Positions 54,368 to 64,000 of a stretch of 64,000 nucleotides of DNA are shown piece by piece (the stretch's first letter is position 1; each line of letters opens with the position of its first letter). Below the pieces are notes generated by a model. That model was not told the origin of the DNA and did not search any database. It was given only the letters and a program-made list of their open reading frames with translations. This DNA is from JAIBJN01 sp963842305. Lineage in GTDB: Bacteria > Actinomycetota > Thermoleophilia > Gaiellales > Gaiellaceae. A program made the translations under genes and the position numbers. The stretch covers positions 62,001-126,000 of the forward strand of contig CAWJFW010000007.1 in the NCBI GenBank assembly GCA_963842305.1. Reading direction: 5' to 3'.

Positions 54368-55143
54368 GTGACCCTCCAGGGTTCCGAGTAGACGTTGAGC
54401 CGTCCGTCCCTGACGAAGCCGCAGACCGTGATGCCCCGGTCCTGCGCCAGTTGGACGGCGAGCGTCGAGGGCGCGCCGACGGCGGCTACGAGCGGTGCGC
54501 CGGCGACGGCCGCCTTCTGCACGAGCTCGAACGACAGGCGGCCGCTGACGCACACGAGCTTGTCGGAGAGCGGCAGGAGGCCCTCGAGGAAGGCACGCCC
54601 GACGACCTTGTCGAACGCGTTGTGGCGGCCGACGTCCTCACGGACGACGATCGGCGCCCCGTCGCCGGTGAAGAGGCCTGTCGCGTGGAGGCCACCGGTC
54701 GCAGCGAACGTCGGCTGGGCGCCACGAAGGCGGTCCGGCAGCTCGGAGACGAGCGCCGCCGGAACCGTGAGGCGGCTCTCGATCCGTGGAGCCTCGACGC
54801 CGACCGCTTCGAGCGCGCCCTTCCCGCACACGCCGCAGGACGAGGACGTGTAGAAGTTCCGCCGCAGCGGCTCGGGGTCGAAGCCGTCGACCGCAACCTC
54901 AACCGTGTTCGCGGCCAGGTCCTCGGGAAGCGATGCATCCACCGGTGTGACCCCCTCGGAGAGAAGAAACCCGAGTGCCAGCTCCTCGTCGTGGCCCGGA
55001 GTGCGCATCGTTACGGCGACAGGCTCTCCGTTGACCCGGATCTCGAGCGGTTCCTCGACGGCCAGCTCGTCCCGCTCCGTCGCCCCGCCCGGAAGCCGCA
55101 GGACGTCGGTGCGGGCCGCGGAGTACGGCGGCAGGGCGTTCAC
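54364..55143 (-). CDS. fdhD: Formate dehydrogenase accessory sulfurtransferase FdhD
   Basis: 259 residues from GTG 55143. FdhD transfers sulfur from IscS to the bis-MGD cofactor before its insertion into FDH. Signatures: EEPLEIRVNGEPVAVTMRTPGHDEELALGFL, the catalytic cysteine motif SSSCGVCGKGALEAV, VREDVGRHNAFDKVVG, VCVSGRLSFELVQKAA and GAPSTLAVQLA. It is divergent from the FDH diaphorase gene with almost no spacer and co-directional with the methyltransferase and mobA genes. No ribosome site precedes the GTG, so the message may be leaderless. Confidence 0.93.
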   Translation of the reverse strand: MNALPPYSAARTDVLRLPGGATERDELAVEEPLEIRVNGEPVAVTMRTPGHDEELALGFLLSEGVTPVDASLPEDLAANTVEVAVDGFDPEPLRRNFYTSSSCGVCGKGALEAVGVEAPRIESRLTVPAALVSELPDRLRGAQPTFAATGGLHATGLFTGDGAPIVVREDVGRHNAFDKVVGRAFLEGLLPLSDKLVCVSGRLSFELVQKAAVAGAPLVAAVGAPSTLAVQLAQDRGITVCGFVRDGRLNVYSEPWRVT

Positions 55144-55155
55144 TATGATCGAACC

Positions 55156-56707
<1,552 letters not shown>

Positions 56708-56718
<11 letters not shown>

Positions 56719-57481
56719 CAGCTCGCCGGTAGCGCCAGGCGGACAGCGGGGCGAAGACGCCGACGATCACGGCGCACCACACGACCGCGCCCCAGATCGA
56801 GTTCCCCGCGGGGGTGCCGATGAAGAGCGCCCTGACGGCGTCGACCATCGCGGTGACGGGGTTCGCGTTCGCAACCGGCTGCAGCCATGCCGGCATCGAT
56901 TCGATCGGGACGAACGCGGACGAGATGAACGTGATCGGGAAGATGATCGTGAAGCCGTAGCCGTTGGCCGCCTCCGGCGAGGAGGCGACCAGCCCGATGA
57001 ACGCGAATACCCACGAGAACGCGTAGCCGATCAGCAGGCAGAGCGCGATGCCGGCCAGAATCTCCGGAATGCTGGTCGCGAATCTGAAGCCCGCCGCGAG
57101 GCCCACGCCGATCATGATCGCGAGCTGCGTGGCGTTGCTGGCGACGTCGGCGAGCGTGCGCCCCGTGAGCAGGGCCGAGCCGGCCATCGGGAGCGATCGG
57201 AACCGGTCGATGAGCCCCTTCTTCAGGTCCTCGGCGAGTCCGAGCGCCGTGACGAAGCCGCCGAAGGCCATCGACTGGACGATGATCCCAGGGATCAGGA
57301 AGTCGACGTAGTCGAAACCGGGCGTCTGGATGGCGCCGCCGAGGACGTAGACGAACAGGAGCACGAACATCACCGGCTGGATCGTGAAACCGACCAGCAG
57401 GTCCGGCTGCCGCGGGATGCGGAGGACGCTCCGCTTGGCGATCACGAGCGTGTCCGAGACCATGGCGACGGCCGGGCTCAT
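56708..57481 (-). CDS. ABC-2 type permease (DrrB-like)
   Basis: 257 residues with six membrane segments: ILRIPRQPDLLVGFTIQPV-like N-terminus, FLIPGIIVQSMAFGG, EDLKKGLIDRFRSLPMAGSALLTGRT and ISSAFVPIESMPAWLQPVANANPVT, all typical of DrrB daunorubicin-resistance-type exporters. ATG 57481 overlaps the ATPase stop. The pair lies on the opposite strand between the two formate dehydrogenase subunit genes, so it splits that operon. Confidence 0.92.
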
Positions 57482-58461
57482 GCCGCTTTCTCCTGTTCGC
57501 GCTGCTCCTCCTCGCCTGGCGCTTCGGCGACACGGCCCGTGAGCTTGAGAAAGACATCGTCGAGCGTCGGCGTCCGCAGCGCGATGTCATCGATCCCGAT
57601 CCCGCGGTCGTCGAGCCGGCGGACGGCCTCTGCAATGGCGCCGGTGCGGGTTCGGAGGGGGACGCGCAGCGTCGTGTCCTCGAGGGACGGAGATCCGTCC
57701 GCCATGGTCACCAGGGCCGACGACGCCGCCTCGCATTGGCTCGAATCCTCGAGACGCACCTCCAGGCGTTCGCCGCCCACGCGCCGCTTCAGCTCGTCGG
57801 AGGAGCCTTCCGCGATCAGCAGGCCGTGGTCGATGACGGCGATCCGATCCGCGAGCCGGTCGGCCTCGTCCAGATACTGGGTGGTTAGGAGCACCGTCGT
57901 CCCCCCCGTCGCCAGCGCCTCGATCGTCTCCCAGAGCGCGATGCGGCTGGGGAGGTCGAGCCCCGTGGTGGGCTCGTCGAGGAAGAGGACGGGCGGACTC
58001 GCGACGAGCGCCGCGGCGAGATCGAGGCGGCGGCGCATGCCGCCCGAGTAGGTGCGGACGAGCCGGCCGCCGGCGTCGGAAAGATCGAAGGTCGCCAGCA
58101 GCTCGGCGCTCCGCTCGCGCGAGCGGCGGCGCCCGAGATGGTAGAGGCGTCCGACCATCTCGAGGTTCTCGAAGCCGGTGAGGTTCTCGTCGACGGCGGC
58201 GTATTGCCCGGCGAGTCCGATCTGCTCGCGAACCCGGGCCCCGTTGCGCACGACGTCGAGGCCGGCGACGCGCGCGGAGCCGCCGTCGGGAGCAAGCAGC
58301 GTCGTCAGGATCCTGACCGCGGTCGTCTTCCCGGCGCCGTTCGGACCCAGGAGCCCGAAGATGATCCCGGCCTCGACGTTCAGGTCGATGCCTCCCAGCG
58401 CGACGACGTTCCCGTACGACTTGCGCAGCTCCTGCGTCTCGATGGCGAGGGGCTCGCTCAC
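57478..58461 (-). CDS. ABC transporter ATPase (DrrA-like)
   Basis: 327 residues from GTG 58461. Walker A GLLGPNGAGKTTAVRIL (about residue 41), Q-loop IGLAGQYAAVDENLTG, signature TYSGGMRRRLDLAAAL and Walker B VLFLDEPTTGLD, then the DrrA-type C-terminal domain ending TLDDVFLKLTG. It powers the DrrB-like permease and probably exports a drug, lipid or siderophore-like compound; no resistance substrate can be named. It is divergent from the catalytic FDH gene with 75 bases between starts. Confidence 0.93.
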   Translation of the reverse strand: MSEPLAIETQELRKSYGNVVALGGIDLNVEAGIIFGLLGPNGAGKTTAVRILTTLLAPDGGSARVAGLDVVRNGARVREQIGLAGQYAAVDENLTGFENLEMVGRLYHLGRRRSRERSAELLATFDLSDAGGRLVRTYSGGMRRRLDLAAALVASPPVLFLDEPTTGLDLPSRIALWETIEALATGGTTVLLTTQYLDEADRLADRIAVIDHGLLIAEGSSDELKRRVGGERLEVRLEDSSQCEAASSALVTMADGSPSLEDTTLRVPLRTRTGAIAEAVRRLDDRGIGIDDIALRTPTLDDVFLKLTGRVAEAPGEEEQREQEKAA

Positions 58462-58536
58462 GGTCAGGGCATACCCCCTAGCTTTCGCTCAAAACTCCAG
58501 GCGATGGGCGGCTCGTCCGGAATGTAGGATCGGAGC

Positions 58537-61254
58537 GTGGTCGAGTTCACGCTCGACGGTCGGTCGGTCAGCGCGCCCGAGGGCGAGCTCCTCGTCCACG
58601 CCGCGGTCCGGCACGACGTCTTCATCCCCACCCTCTGCCACGACAACAAGCTCGACCCCTACGGCGGCTGTCGGATGTGCGTCGTCGGCGTCGAGGGCTC
58701 GCCGCGACCGCTCCCGGCATGCGCGACGCGCGTGGCTGAGGGAATGGTCGTCTCCACGAACTCCACGGTGCCGCAGTTCCGCAAGACCCTGACGGAGATG
58801 CTGCTCGCCGAGCACCTGAACCCGAATCCGGGAGGGCGCCCGAACGAGCTCGTCGACCTGGCGGAGGAGCTGGACGCGGAGGCTCCCTTCATCCTCCCCG
58901 ACGCCCGGCGCGAGCCCTACGACGACCGCAACAAGTTCATGGGCTACAACCCCGATGCGTGCATCCTCTGCAACCGCTGCGTGCGCTACACACAGGAGGT
59001 CATGCAGTGCTCCGCCCTCTCGCTCGAGGGCCGCGGCCCGCATGCGCGGATCGTGCCGACGCACGGCTACTCGTGGCTCGACACCGAGTGCGAGCTCTGC
59101 GGCGGCTGCCTTTCCGTCTGCCCGACTGGTGCGATCTACGAGAAGTTCGAGGAGGGGACCGAGCGGCCGGAGCACGCACTCGACAAGGTCAAGACGACCT
59201 GCACGTTCTGCGGCGTCGGCTGCCAGCTCGACCTCAACGTCGACCCGAAGACGAAGCGCATCGTGAAGGTCACCTCGGAGCCTCACTACGTCTCGAACGA
59301 GGGCAACCTCTGCGTCAAGGGCCGCTTCGCCTTCAACTTCGTCCACCACCCGGACCGGCTGACGGAACCGCTCGTGCGCGGCGAGGACGGCGAACTTCAC
59401 CCGACCACCTGGGAGCACGCGTACCAGGTTGCGGCGGAGGGCCTCCTGCGCGTGAAAGCCGAGCACGGCCCGCAGGCCATCGGCTTTCTCTCCTCCGCCC
59501 GGCTGACGATGGAGGAGAACTTCCTCATCCAGAAGCTCGCGCGGACGGCGATCGGGACGAACAACGTCCACTCCTGCGAAGCCACCTGACACGCTCCGAC
59601 CCTCTACGGCCTGGTCAGGTCGTTAGGCAGAGGCGCGACGACCAACTCGATCCCGGAGATCGAAAACGCCCGCTTCATCCTCGTGATCGGGTCGAACACG
59701 ACCGAGGCACACCCGGTGCTCGCGCTCCGGATGAAGAAGGCCGCTCGCAAGGGCGCGACGCTCGTCGTCGCCGACCCGCGCAAGATCTGGCTGACGAAGC
59801 TGTCGAAGCGCCATCTCCAGCTCAGGCCGGGCTCGGACGTCTGGCTCGTCAACGCGATGATGCACGTCATCCTCAAGGAGGGCCTCCAGGACGACGCCTA
59901 CATCGCCGAGCACACCGAGGGCATCGAGGCTGTCGCCGAGGTCGTGGCGCACTACACGCCCGAGGAGGCGGAGAAGGTCACGGGGGTCCCCGCCGCCGAC
60001 ATCGTCGCCACCGCCCGCGAGTATGCCCGCGAGCGGCACGCGGCGATCTTCTACACGCTCGGAATCACCGAGCACGCCTGCGCGGTCGACAACATCTGGT
60101 CGCTCTCCAACCTCGTGCTCATGACCGGGCATCTCGGCTACGAGTCGACCGGCCTCAACGCCCTCCGCGGCCAGAACAACGTTCAGGGCTTGAACGACGC
60201 CGGCGCCAATCCCGCCTACCTCCCCGGCTACCAGCCCGTCGACGATCCGGAGATCAGGGCGAAGTTCGAGGAGCGCTGGGGCGTCGAGGTGCCCTCCACG
60301 ACCGGCTACCGGCTCGACCAGATCATGTCCGGGCTCCACGACGGCCGCATCCGCGCGCTCTACATGATCGGCGAGAACCCGGTGCAGACCGAGCCGAACT
60401 CACACCATGTCGAGGAGGGCATGTCGCACCTCGATTTCGTGGTCGCCCAGGACATCTTCCTGAACGACTCCAACCGCAAGTTCGCGAACGTGATCTTCCC
60501 GGCCTCGAGCTTCGCGGAGAAGGAGGGGACGTTCACGAATACGGAACGCCGCGTAAACCGAGTCCGCAAAGCGGTGCCGTGTCCGGGGAACGCGCGCGAG
60601 GACCTCCGCATCGTCGTCGAGATGGCGGAGGCGCTCGGCGCCGACTGGCCCGAGTACGCCTCGTCCGAGGACGCCTGGAACGAGTTCGCCGATCTTTCTC
60701 CGCTCTGGTCGGGGATCCGCTACGACCGGTGCGAGGAGGTCGGCCTCCAGTGGCCGTGCACCGACCGCGACCATCCGGGGTCCCCGTACCTGCACGCGCC
60801 GAGCCCGTCGCGCCCCAACGGCAAGGGCAAGTTCTACCCGGTCGAGTACCAGCCGCCGATCGAGCAGCCGGACTCCGAGTACCCCTTCGTTCTCTCCACC
60901 GGCCGCACCCTCTACCACTACAACTCCGCCACCATGACCATGCGCGAGGAGGGTGTGACGCAGAAGCAGGAGGACCCGTTCGTCGAGATGCACCCGGAGG
61001 ACGCGCAGGCGCTCGGCGTCACCGACGGAGAATGGGTCCGGCTCGTCTCGCGCCGTGGCGAGCTCGAGGCCCGGGCCAAGCTCGGCGACCGCGTCTATCC
61101 CGGCCTCGTGTGGATGGCCCTGCATTTCGCGGAGGCGAAAGTGAACTGGCTCACGCACGACGTCGGCGACCCGCTGATCGGCACGCCCGAGTACAAGACA
61201 TCGGCCGTTCGCGTGGAGCCGCTCGGCGGCGCGATCAGGCCGGCGGCCCGTTGA
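58537..61254 (+). CDS. fdhF: Selenocysteine-containing formate dehydrogenase catalytic subunit (in-frame TGA = Sec351)
   Basis: 905 residues when TGA 59587-59589 is read as selenocysteine. Both halves are in the same frame and join seamlessly as HSCEAT-U-HAPTLYGLV, where the family has its active-site Cys or Sec before HAPT. Domains: N-terminal 2Fe-2S ferredoxin with LCHDNKLDPYGGCRMC and PACAT; two 4Fe-4S clusters (CILCNRCVRY, CELCGGCLSVCP); a molybdopterin 4Fe-4S motif TCTFCGVGCQL with NLCVKGRF; Mo/W-bis-MGD domains; and a C-terminal molybdopterin-binding domain (STGRTLYHYNSATMT). The Cys residues of the NuoG-like His-Cys segment are missing (AEHLNPNPGG). It oxidises formate or reduces CO2, working with the fused diaphorase. 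Confidence 0.96.
59606..59623 (+). promoter_or_regulatory. Bacterial SECIS hairpin
   Basis: ACGGCCT (59606-59612) pairs with AGGTCGT (59617-59623), seven pairs including one G-U, around the tetraloop GGTC (59613-59616). The stem begins 16 bases after the TGA and the apical loop 23 bases after it. A GGUC apex at this distance is what E. coli fdhF and other bacterial SECIS elements show. It would be bound by the SelB encoded at 3120-4865. Confidence 0.8.
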
Positions 61255-61261
61255 CGGGGAC

Positions 61262-62743
61262 GTGAGCCGCCAGGCCCGGCAGGCTCCGATCGAGCTCGAT
61301 GCGGAAGAGTTCCGCCGCCTGGGCCACGGCGTCGTCGACCGGCTTGCCGACTTCCTCCAGTCCCTCGAGGGGCGTCCGGTCGCACCGGGAGAGAGCCTGG
61401 AGGAGGTGCGCCACGCACTCGGGGGCGACGGCCTCCCGGAGGCGGGTTCCCGGCCCGAAGACGTGCTCGAAGAGGCAACGCGCCTCCTCTTCGACCACTC
61501 CACGCTGAACGGCCACCCGCGGTTCTTCGGGTACATCACCTCCTCGGCGGCGCCGATCGGCGCGCTGGGAGACCTGCTCGCGGCAGGCGTGAACCCCAAC
61601 GTGGGCGGCTGGCCGCTGGCACCGCTGGCGAGCGAGCTCGAGGCCCAGACGGTTCGCTGGATCGCGGAGCTCCTCGGCTACCCCACGGACTGCGGGGGCT
61701 TGCTCGTGAGCGGCGGCAACATGGCCAACTTCGTCGGCTTCCTCGCCGCGCGCCGTGCCCGAACGCCCTGGGACGTCCGGGCGACCGGCATGGGCGGAGA
61801 GGAGTGCCTCCCAGTGCACGTGTACGCGTCGGGGGAGACCCACACGTGGATTCAGAAGGCCGCCGACTTGTTCGGGCTGGGCACGGAGTCGATCCGCTGG
61901 ATCGACACGGACGACGAGCAACGCCTGCTCGTCCCGATTCTTCGCGACCGGATCGCCGCCGACCGGGCGGCGGGGGGCGTGCCCCTGCTGGTCGTGGGCA
62001 CGGCCGGTTCTGTGAGCACGGGGGCGATCGACCCGCTGGAGGAGATCGCCGAGCTGTGCCGTGAGGAGGGGATCTGGTTCCACGTCGACGGCGCGTACGG
62101 CGCGCCGGCGGCGGTCGTCTCGGACGCACCGGCAGAGCTGAGCGCGCTCACGCTCGCCGACTCGGTGGCCGTCGACCCGCACAAGTGGCTCTATGCCCCG
62201 CTCGAAGCCGGCTGTGTCCTCGTCCGCGACGAAGCCGCCCTGCGCGAGGCGTTCACCTATCACCCTCCGTACTACACATTCCCCGAGGGCGCACCCGTCA
62301 ACTACGTCGACTACGGCCCGCAGAACTCGCGCGGCTTCCGCGCGCTGAAGGTCTGGCTGGCGCTTCGCCAGGTCGGGCGGGAGGGCTACGCACAGATGAT
62401 CTCCGACGACATCGCACTCGCGCGCAGGCTCCACCGTCTGGCGGACGCCGATCCCGAGCTCGAGGCCTGGACGACGAGCCTCAGCATCACGACGTTCCGC
62501 TACGTCCCCGAGGGCGTCCAACCCGGCCTCCCGGACACGGAGGACTACCTGAACGAACTGAACCAAGAGCTCCGCAGCCGTCTCGAGCGCGGCGGCGAGG
62601 CCTTCCTCTCGAACGCGGTCGTCCGTGGGACCTATCTCCTCCGTGCGTGCATCGTCAACTTCCGCACGGGCAGCCGAGACATCGAGGCGGTTCCTGAGAT
62701 CGTGAAGCGGGTCGGGCGAGAGCTCGCCGCGTCGGGCCGTTAG
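61262..62743 (+). CDS. PLP-dependent group II amino-acid decarboxylase
   Basis: 493 residues from GTG 61262, 7 bases after the formate dehydrogenase stop, so possibly co-transcribed. Aromatic-L-amino-acid-decarboxylase family features: HPRFFGYITSSAAPIGALGD, VNPNVGGWPLAPLASELE, GGLLVSGGNMANFVGFLAAR, HVDGAYGAPAAVVS and the PLP lysine in VDPHKWLYAPLEAG. Likely a tryptophan, tyrosine, DOPA or glutamate-type decarboxylase; the substrate cannot be told from sequence. No obvious link to formate metabolism. Confidence 0.92.
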   Translation: MSRQARQAPIELDAEEFRRLGHGVVDRLADFLQSLEGRPVAPGESLEEVRHALGGDGLPEAGSRPEDVLEEATRLLFDHSTLNGHPRFFGYITSSAAPIGALGDLLAAGVNPNVGGWPLAPLASELEAQTVRWIAELLGYPTDCGGLLVSGGNMANFVGFLAARRARTPWDVRATGMGGEECLPVHVYASGETHTWIQKAADLFGLGTESIRWIDTDDEQRLLVPILRDRIAADRAAGGVPLLVVGTAGSVSTGAIDPLEEIAELCREEGIWFHVDGAYGAPAAVVSDAPAELSALTLADSVAVDPHKWLYAPLEAGCVLVRDEAALREAFTYHPPYYTFPEGAPVNYVDYGPQNSRGFRALKVWLALRQVGREGYAQMISDDIALARRLHRLADADPELEAWTTSLSITTFRYVPEGVQPGLPDTEDYLNELNQELRSRLERGGEAFLSNAVVRGTYLLRACIVNFRTGSRDIEAVPEIVKRVGRELAASGR

Positions 62744-63402
62744 GCTCCGAGGTGTCGCAGTGTAAGGTCGCACGCGCCGGTGAGACCTGGCGCGCACCGA
62801 TCCCAACGAGCAGGAGCGCGTCGTCCTCCGCCCGGACCTCGATCCGCTCGTTGCCCGGCCCTCGTCGCCGACCCGCGCGTGACCCGGCGCGAATTTCGGC
62901 TTAACATGCCCGCATAGGCACGCCTGGCACCCATACCGGCGAAAGCCGGTTTCTCTAACCGATCTTGTGGGGTAGCCGAAGCGCCGATCAGCTCAAGAAA
63001 ACCGGCAAGATGCCCTGCTAACGGGCACTTTCCGCCAAGTACCAAGAGTGACCACTAGAACCCACGTTTGACCGTGAGTTCGGGGGCTATGAGGGGCGCA
63101 AGAGGGGCGCGCACCTCTACGAACCAACCTCACTCGCACGAGGGAGGCAGGGCCGCTCCGGTTAGGAAAAGCGGCCCTGCCCTCGGACAGCCAACATCAC
63201 CACCCGAGGAGGGCAGAGCCGCAACTCAACCAATCCAACGGCCCTGCCCTCCAGACGGGAGGGGATGACAGACAAGGGGTGAGACGCTCGGGTTCACATT
63301 CATGGTTCCATTGCAATGCAGCGCCCGATATGACTGGCTGGTCCACGTCCATCCCCTCTTGCCTCGCGGTTGTAGTCAGGAGCACGAGGCAAGCTTTGAG
63401 AG
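62744..63402. other. Gene-poor stretch with several hairpins
   Basis: No convincing coding region in about 660 bp. Inverted repeats: ACCGGC-GAAA-GCCGGT at 62935-62950 followed by TTCTCT (a possible terminator for the decarboxylase), and GGCAGGGCCGCT (63146-63157) with AGCGGCCCTGCC (63170-63181), a 12-bp stem; GGCCCTGCCCTC recurs near 63240. A short minus-strand frame starting with MDVDQPVISGAALQW is possible but unsupported. Base composition is lower in GC than the flanks. It resembles accessory DNA. Confidence 0.4.
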
Positions 63403-63660
63403 CTACCAATTTGAGAAGGCTTCACTTTGGTACCACGGCCTCGGACGGCCGGTGATCGCCGCAAGGTCTTGATGAGCGCAGTCAAGGCGACGGTGATCTA
63501 GACCGGCCTCGTGCGCTTCGGCATCGGCCAGCGGAATGTCTCGGCCGCAATCCGGGCAGAACCAACCATCGTGCGACTCGTGCCCGTTGCGCCGTGAGCC
63601 GTTCTGACTGTCGATTGCTGCCCCGGCGGCTTGTCGCGCTTGCCCTCTACAATCGCACTT
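63403..63660 (-). pseudogene. Zinc-ribbon-like reading frame without a start codon
   Basis: About 85 sense-looking codons end at the TAG 63403-63405. They include a KCDCRGQARQAAGAA stretch and DGWFCPDCGRDIPLADAEAH, then LDCAHQDLAAITGRP, which is a plausible zinc-binding Cys pattern. No ATG, GTG or TTG is found in frame before the segment; further upstream the frame runs antisense into the next gene. It is either a gene fragment or an N-terminally truncated coding region. Confidence 0.35.
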
Positions 63661-63669
63661 GGAGGAAAT

Positions 63670-63876
63670 ATGGCGCGCAAGACCATGCTCGTTTCAGACC
63701 AGTCGGGCGACCTAGTGCCGGACGGCAAGGGAGCCGTATTGCGAATCACGTACACGGACGCTCGGCGCGGCGCTCACCAAGCCGACCTCACGGACAGCGA
63801 AGCGCAGGCAATCGTCAACAAGACGAACGCAAAGGCCGTCGCCCGGCGCGGACGCAAGCCGAAGGCAGCTGCGTGA
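63670..63876 (+). CDS. Small basic protein with AT-hook-like tail
   Basis: 68 residues; ATG 63670 has GGAGG four bases upstream. N-terminal MARKTMLVSDQSGDLVPDGKG and VLRITYTDARRGAHQADLT suggest a small beta-rich domain reminiscent of the Lsr2 N-terminal dimerisation region, though the match is weak. The C-terminus RRGRKPKAAA resembles an AT-hook. Possibly a nucleoid-associated or regulatory DNA-binding protein. Its TGA overlaps the next gene's ATG by one base. Confidence 0.7.
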   Translation: MARKTMLVSDQSGDLVPDGKGAVLRITYTDARRGAHQADLTDSEAQAIVNKTNAKAVARRGRKPKAAA

Positions 63877-64000
63877 TGGCAAACTGGTCGCGGAGAAGGA
63901 TGATCGGATTTCTCTACTCGATCATCTCGACGGTCGGCTCGTCCCTGGACCTCGAGGAGGTCCTCGGTGCCGTCGTCCGACTCTTGACCGACGCGTGCTC
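63876..64000 (+). CDS. GAF-domain protein, probably sensor kinase or regulator (cut by window edge)
   Basis: Only 41 codons are visible: MANWSRRRMIGFLYSIISTV followed by GSSLDLEEVLGAVVRLLTDAC. The pattern SIISTVGSSLDLEEVLGAVV is the usual entry into a GAF sensor domain, as in GAF histidine kinases and GAF/ANTAR regulators. ATG overlaps the preceding stop (TGATG), indicating translational coupling to the small basic protein. The output domain lies beyond the window. Confidence 0.7.
   Translation, partial: MANWSRRRMIGFLYSIISTVGSSLDLEEVLGAVVRLLTDAC

Noticed and set aside
59587..59589. TGA as a true stop or nonsense mutation splitting the FDH gene
   Set aside because: The frame continues without shift, the position is the family's Cys/Sec site, a SECIS-like hairpin follows and selA, selB and selC are in the same window.

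Overview
The window is high-GC DNA (roughly two thirds to 70% G+C by eye) with frequent GTG starts, 4-base ATGA/GTGA gene overlaps, a MurT/GatD pair and an rpsF-ssb-rpsR-rplI cluster. This points to a high-GC Gram-positive chromosome, most likely Actinomycetota and perhaps a Thermoleophilia-like soil lineage. The lineage is an inference; no rRNA gene is present.

The central theme is selenium. At the left end, divergent from a VanW-like cell-wall gene, lie selA (1819-3129), selB (3120-4865) and an intact tRNA-Sec gene, selC (4875-4967). About 50 kb away is an NAD-linked formate dehydrogenase locus (53.1-61.3 kb): mobA, a methyltransferase and fdhD on the minus strand; a fused 2Fe-2S/FMN (FdsG-FdsB type) subunit and the molybdenum/tungsten catalytic subunit on the plus strand. 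The catalytic gene is interrupted in frame by TGA at 59587-59589, at the place where the family has its active-site Cys/Sec. A GGUC-loop hairpin follows (59606-59623), as expected of a bacterial SECIS. Translation machinery and a client selenoenzyme are thus in one window; selD is not seen.

selC is also an integration site. The last 67 bases of the tRNA gene are repeated exactly at 9831-9897. The 4.9 kb between carries unknown genes, an ABM-fold gene, a membrane flippase-like gene and an ANTAR regulator, but no integrase: a remnant or non-autonomous island.

From 11.1 to 22.2 kb, ten minus-strand genes, nearly all overlapping by 4 bases, form a transport and catabolism operon: family-5 binding protein, two permeases, a double ATPase, two SDRs, a LacI-family regulator, an enolase-superfamily enzyme, a zinc dehydrogenase and an M24 peptidase. 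A LacI-type palindrome (22178-22190) lies in its promoter region, with a GlcD-like FAD oxidase divergent from it. Next come secreted proteins (23.7-27.7 kb), a frameshifted proline iminopeptidase/alcohol dehydrogenase pair, a GDDKV-repeat surface protein with a perfect internal duplication, murT-gatD (the GatD lacks its catalytic cysteine), murJ, an antiporter, a DUF389 protein and a 1278-residue BTAD/pseudo-cyclase/AAA regulator.

The 41-50 kb part holds a secreted LVIVD-type protein, the ribosomal/ssb cluster, dnaB and purA (with DnaA-box-like sites between), a cupin and a VOC protein. A calcium-repeat secreted gene at 50.0-51.2 kb is broken by four +1 shifts. All six confidently placed frameshifts in the window are single extra bases, so assembly error must be excluded before calling pseudogenes. 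The right end (62.7-64 kb) is a gene-poor, hairpin-rich stretch, a small basic protein and the start of a GAF-domain gene cut by the window edge.
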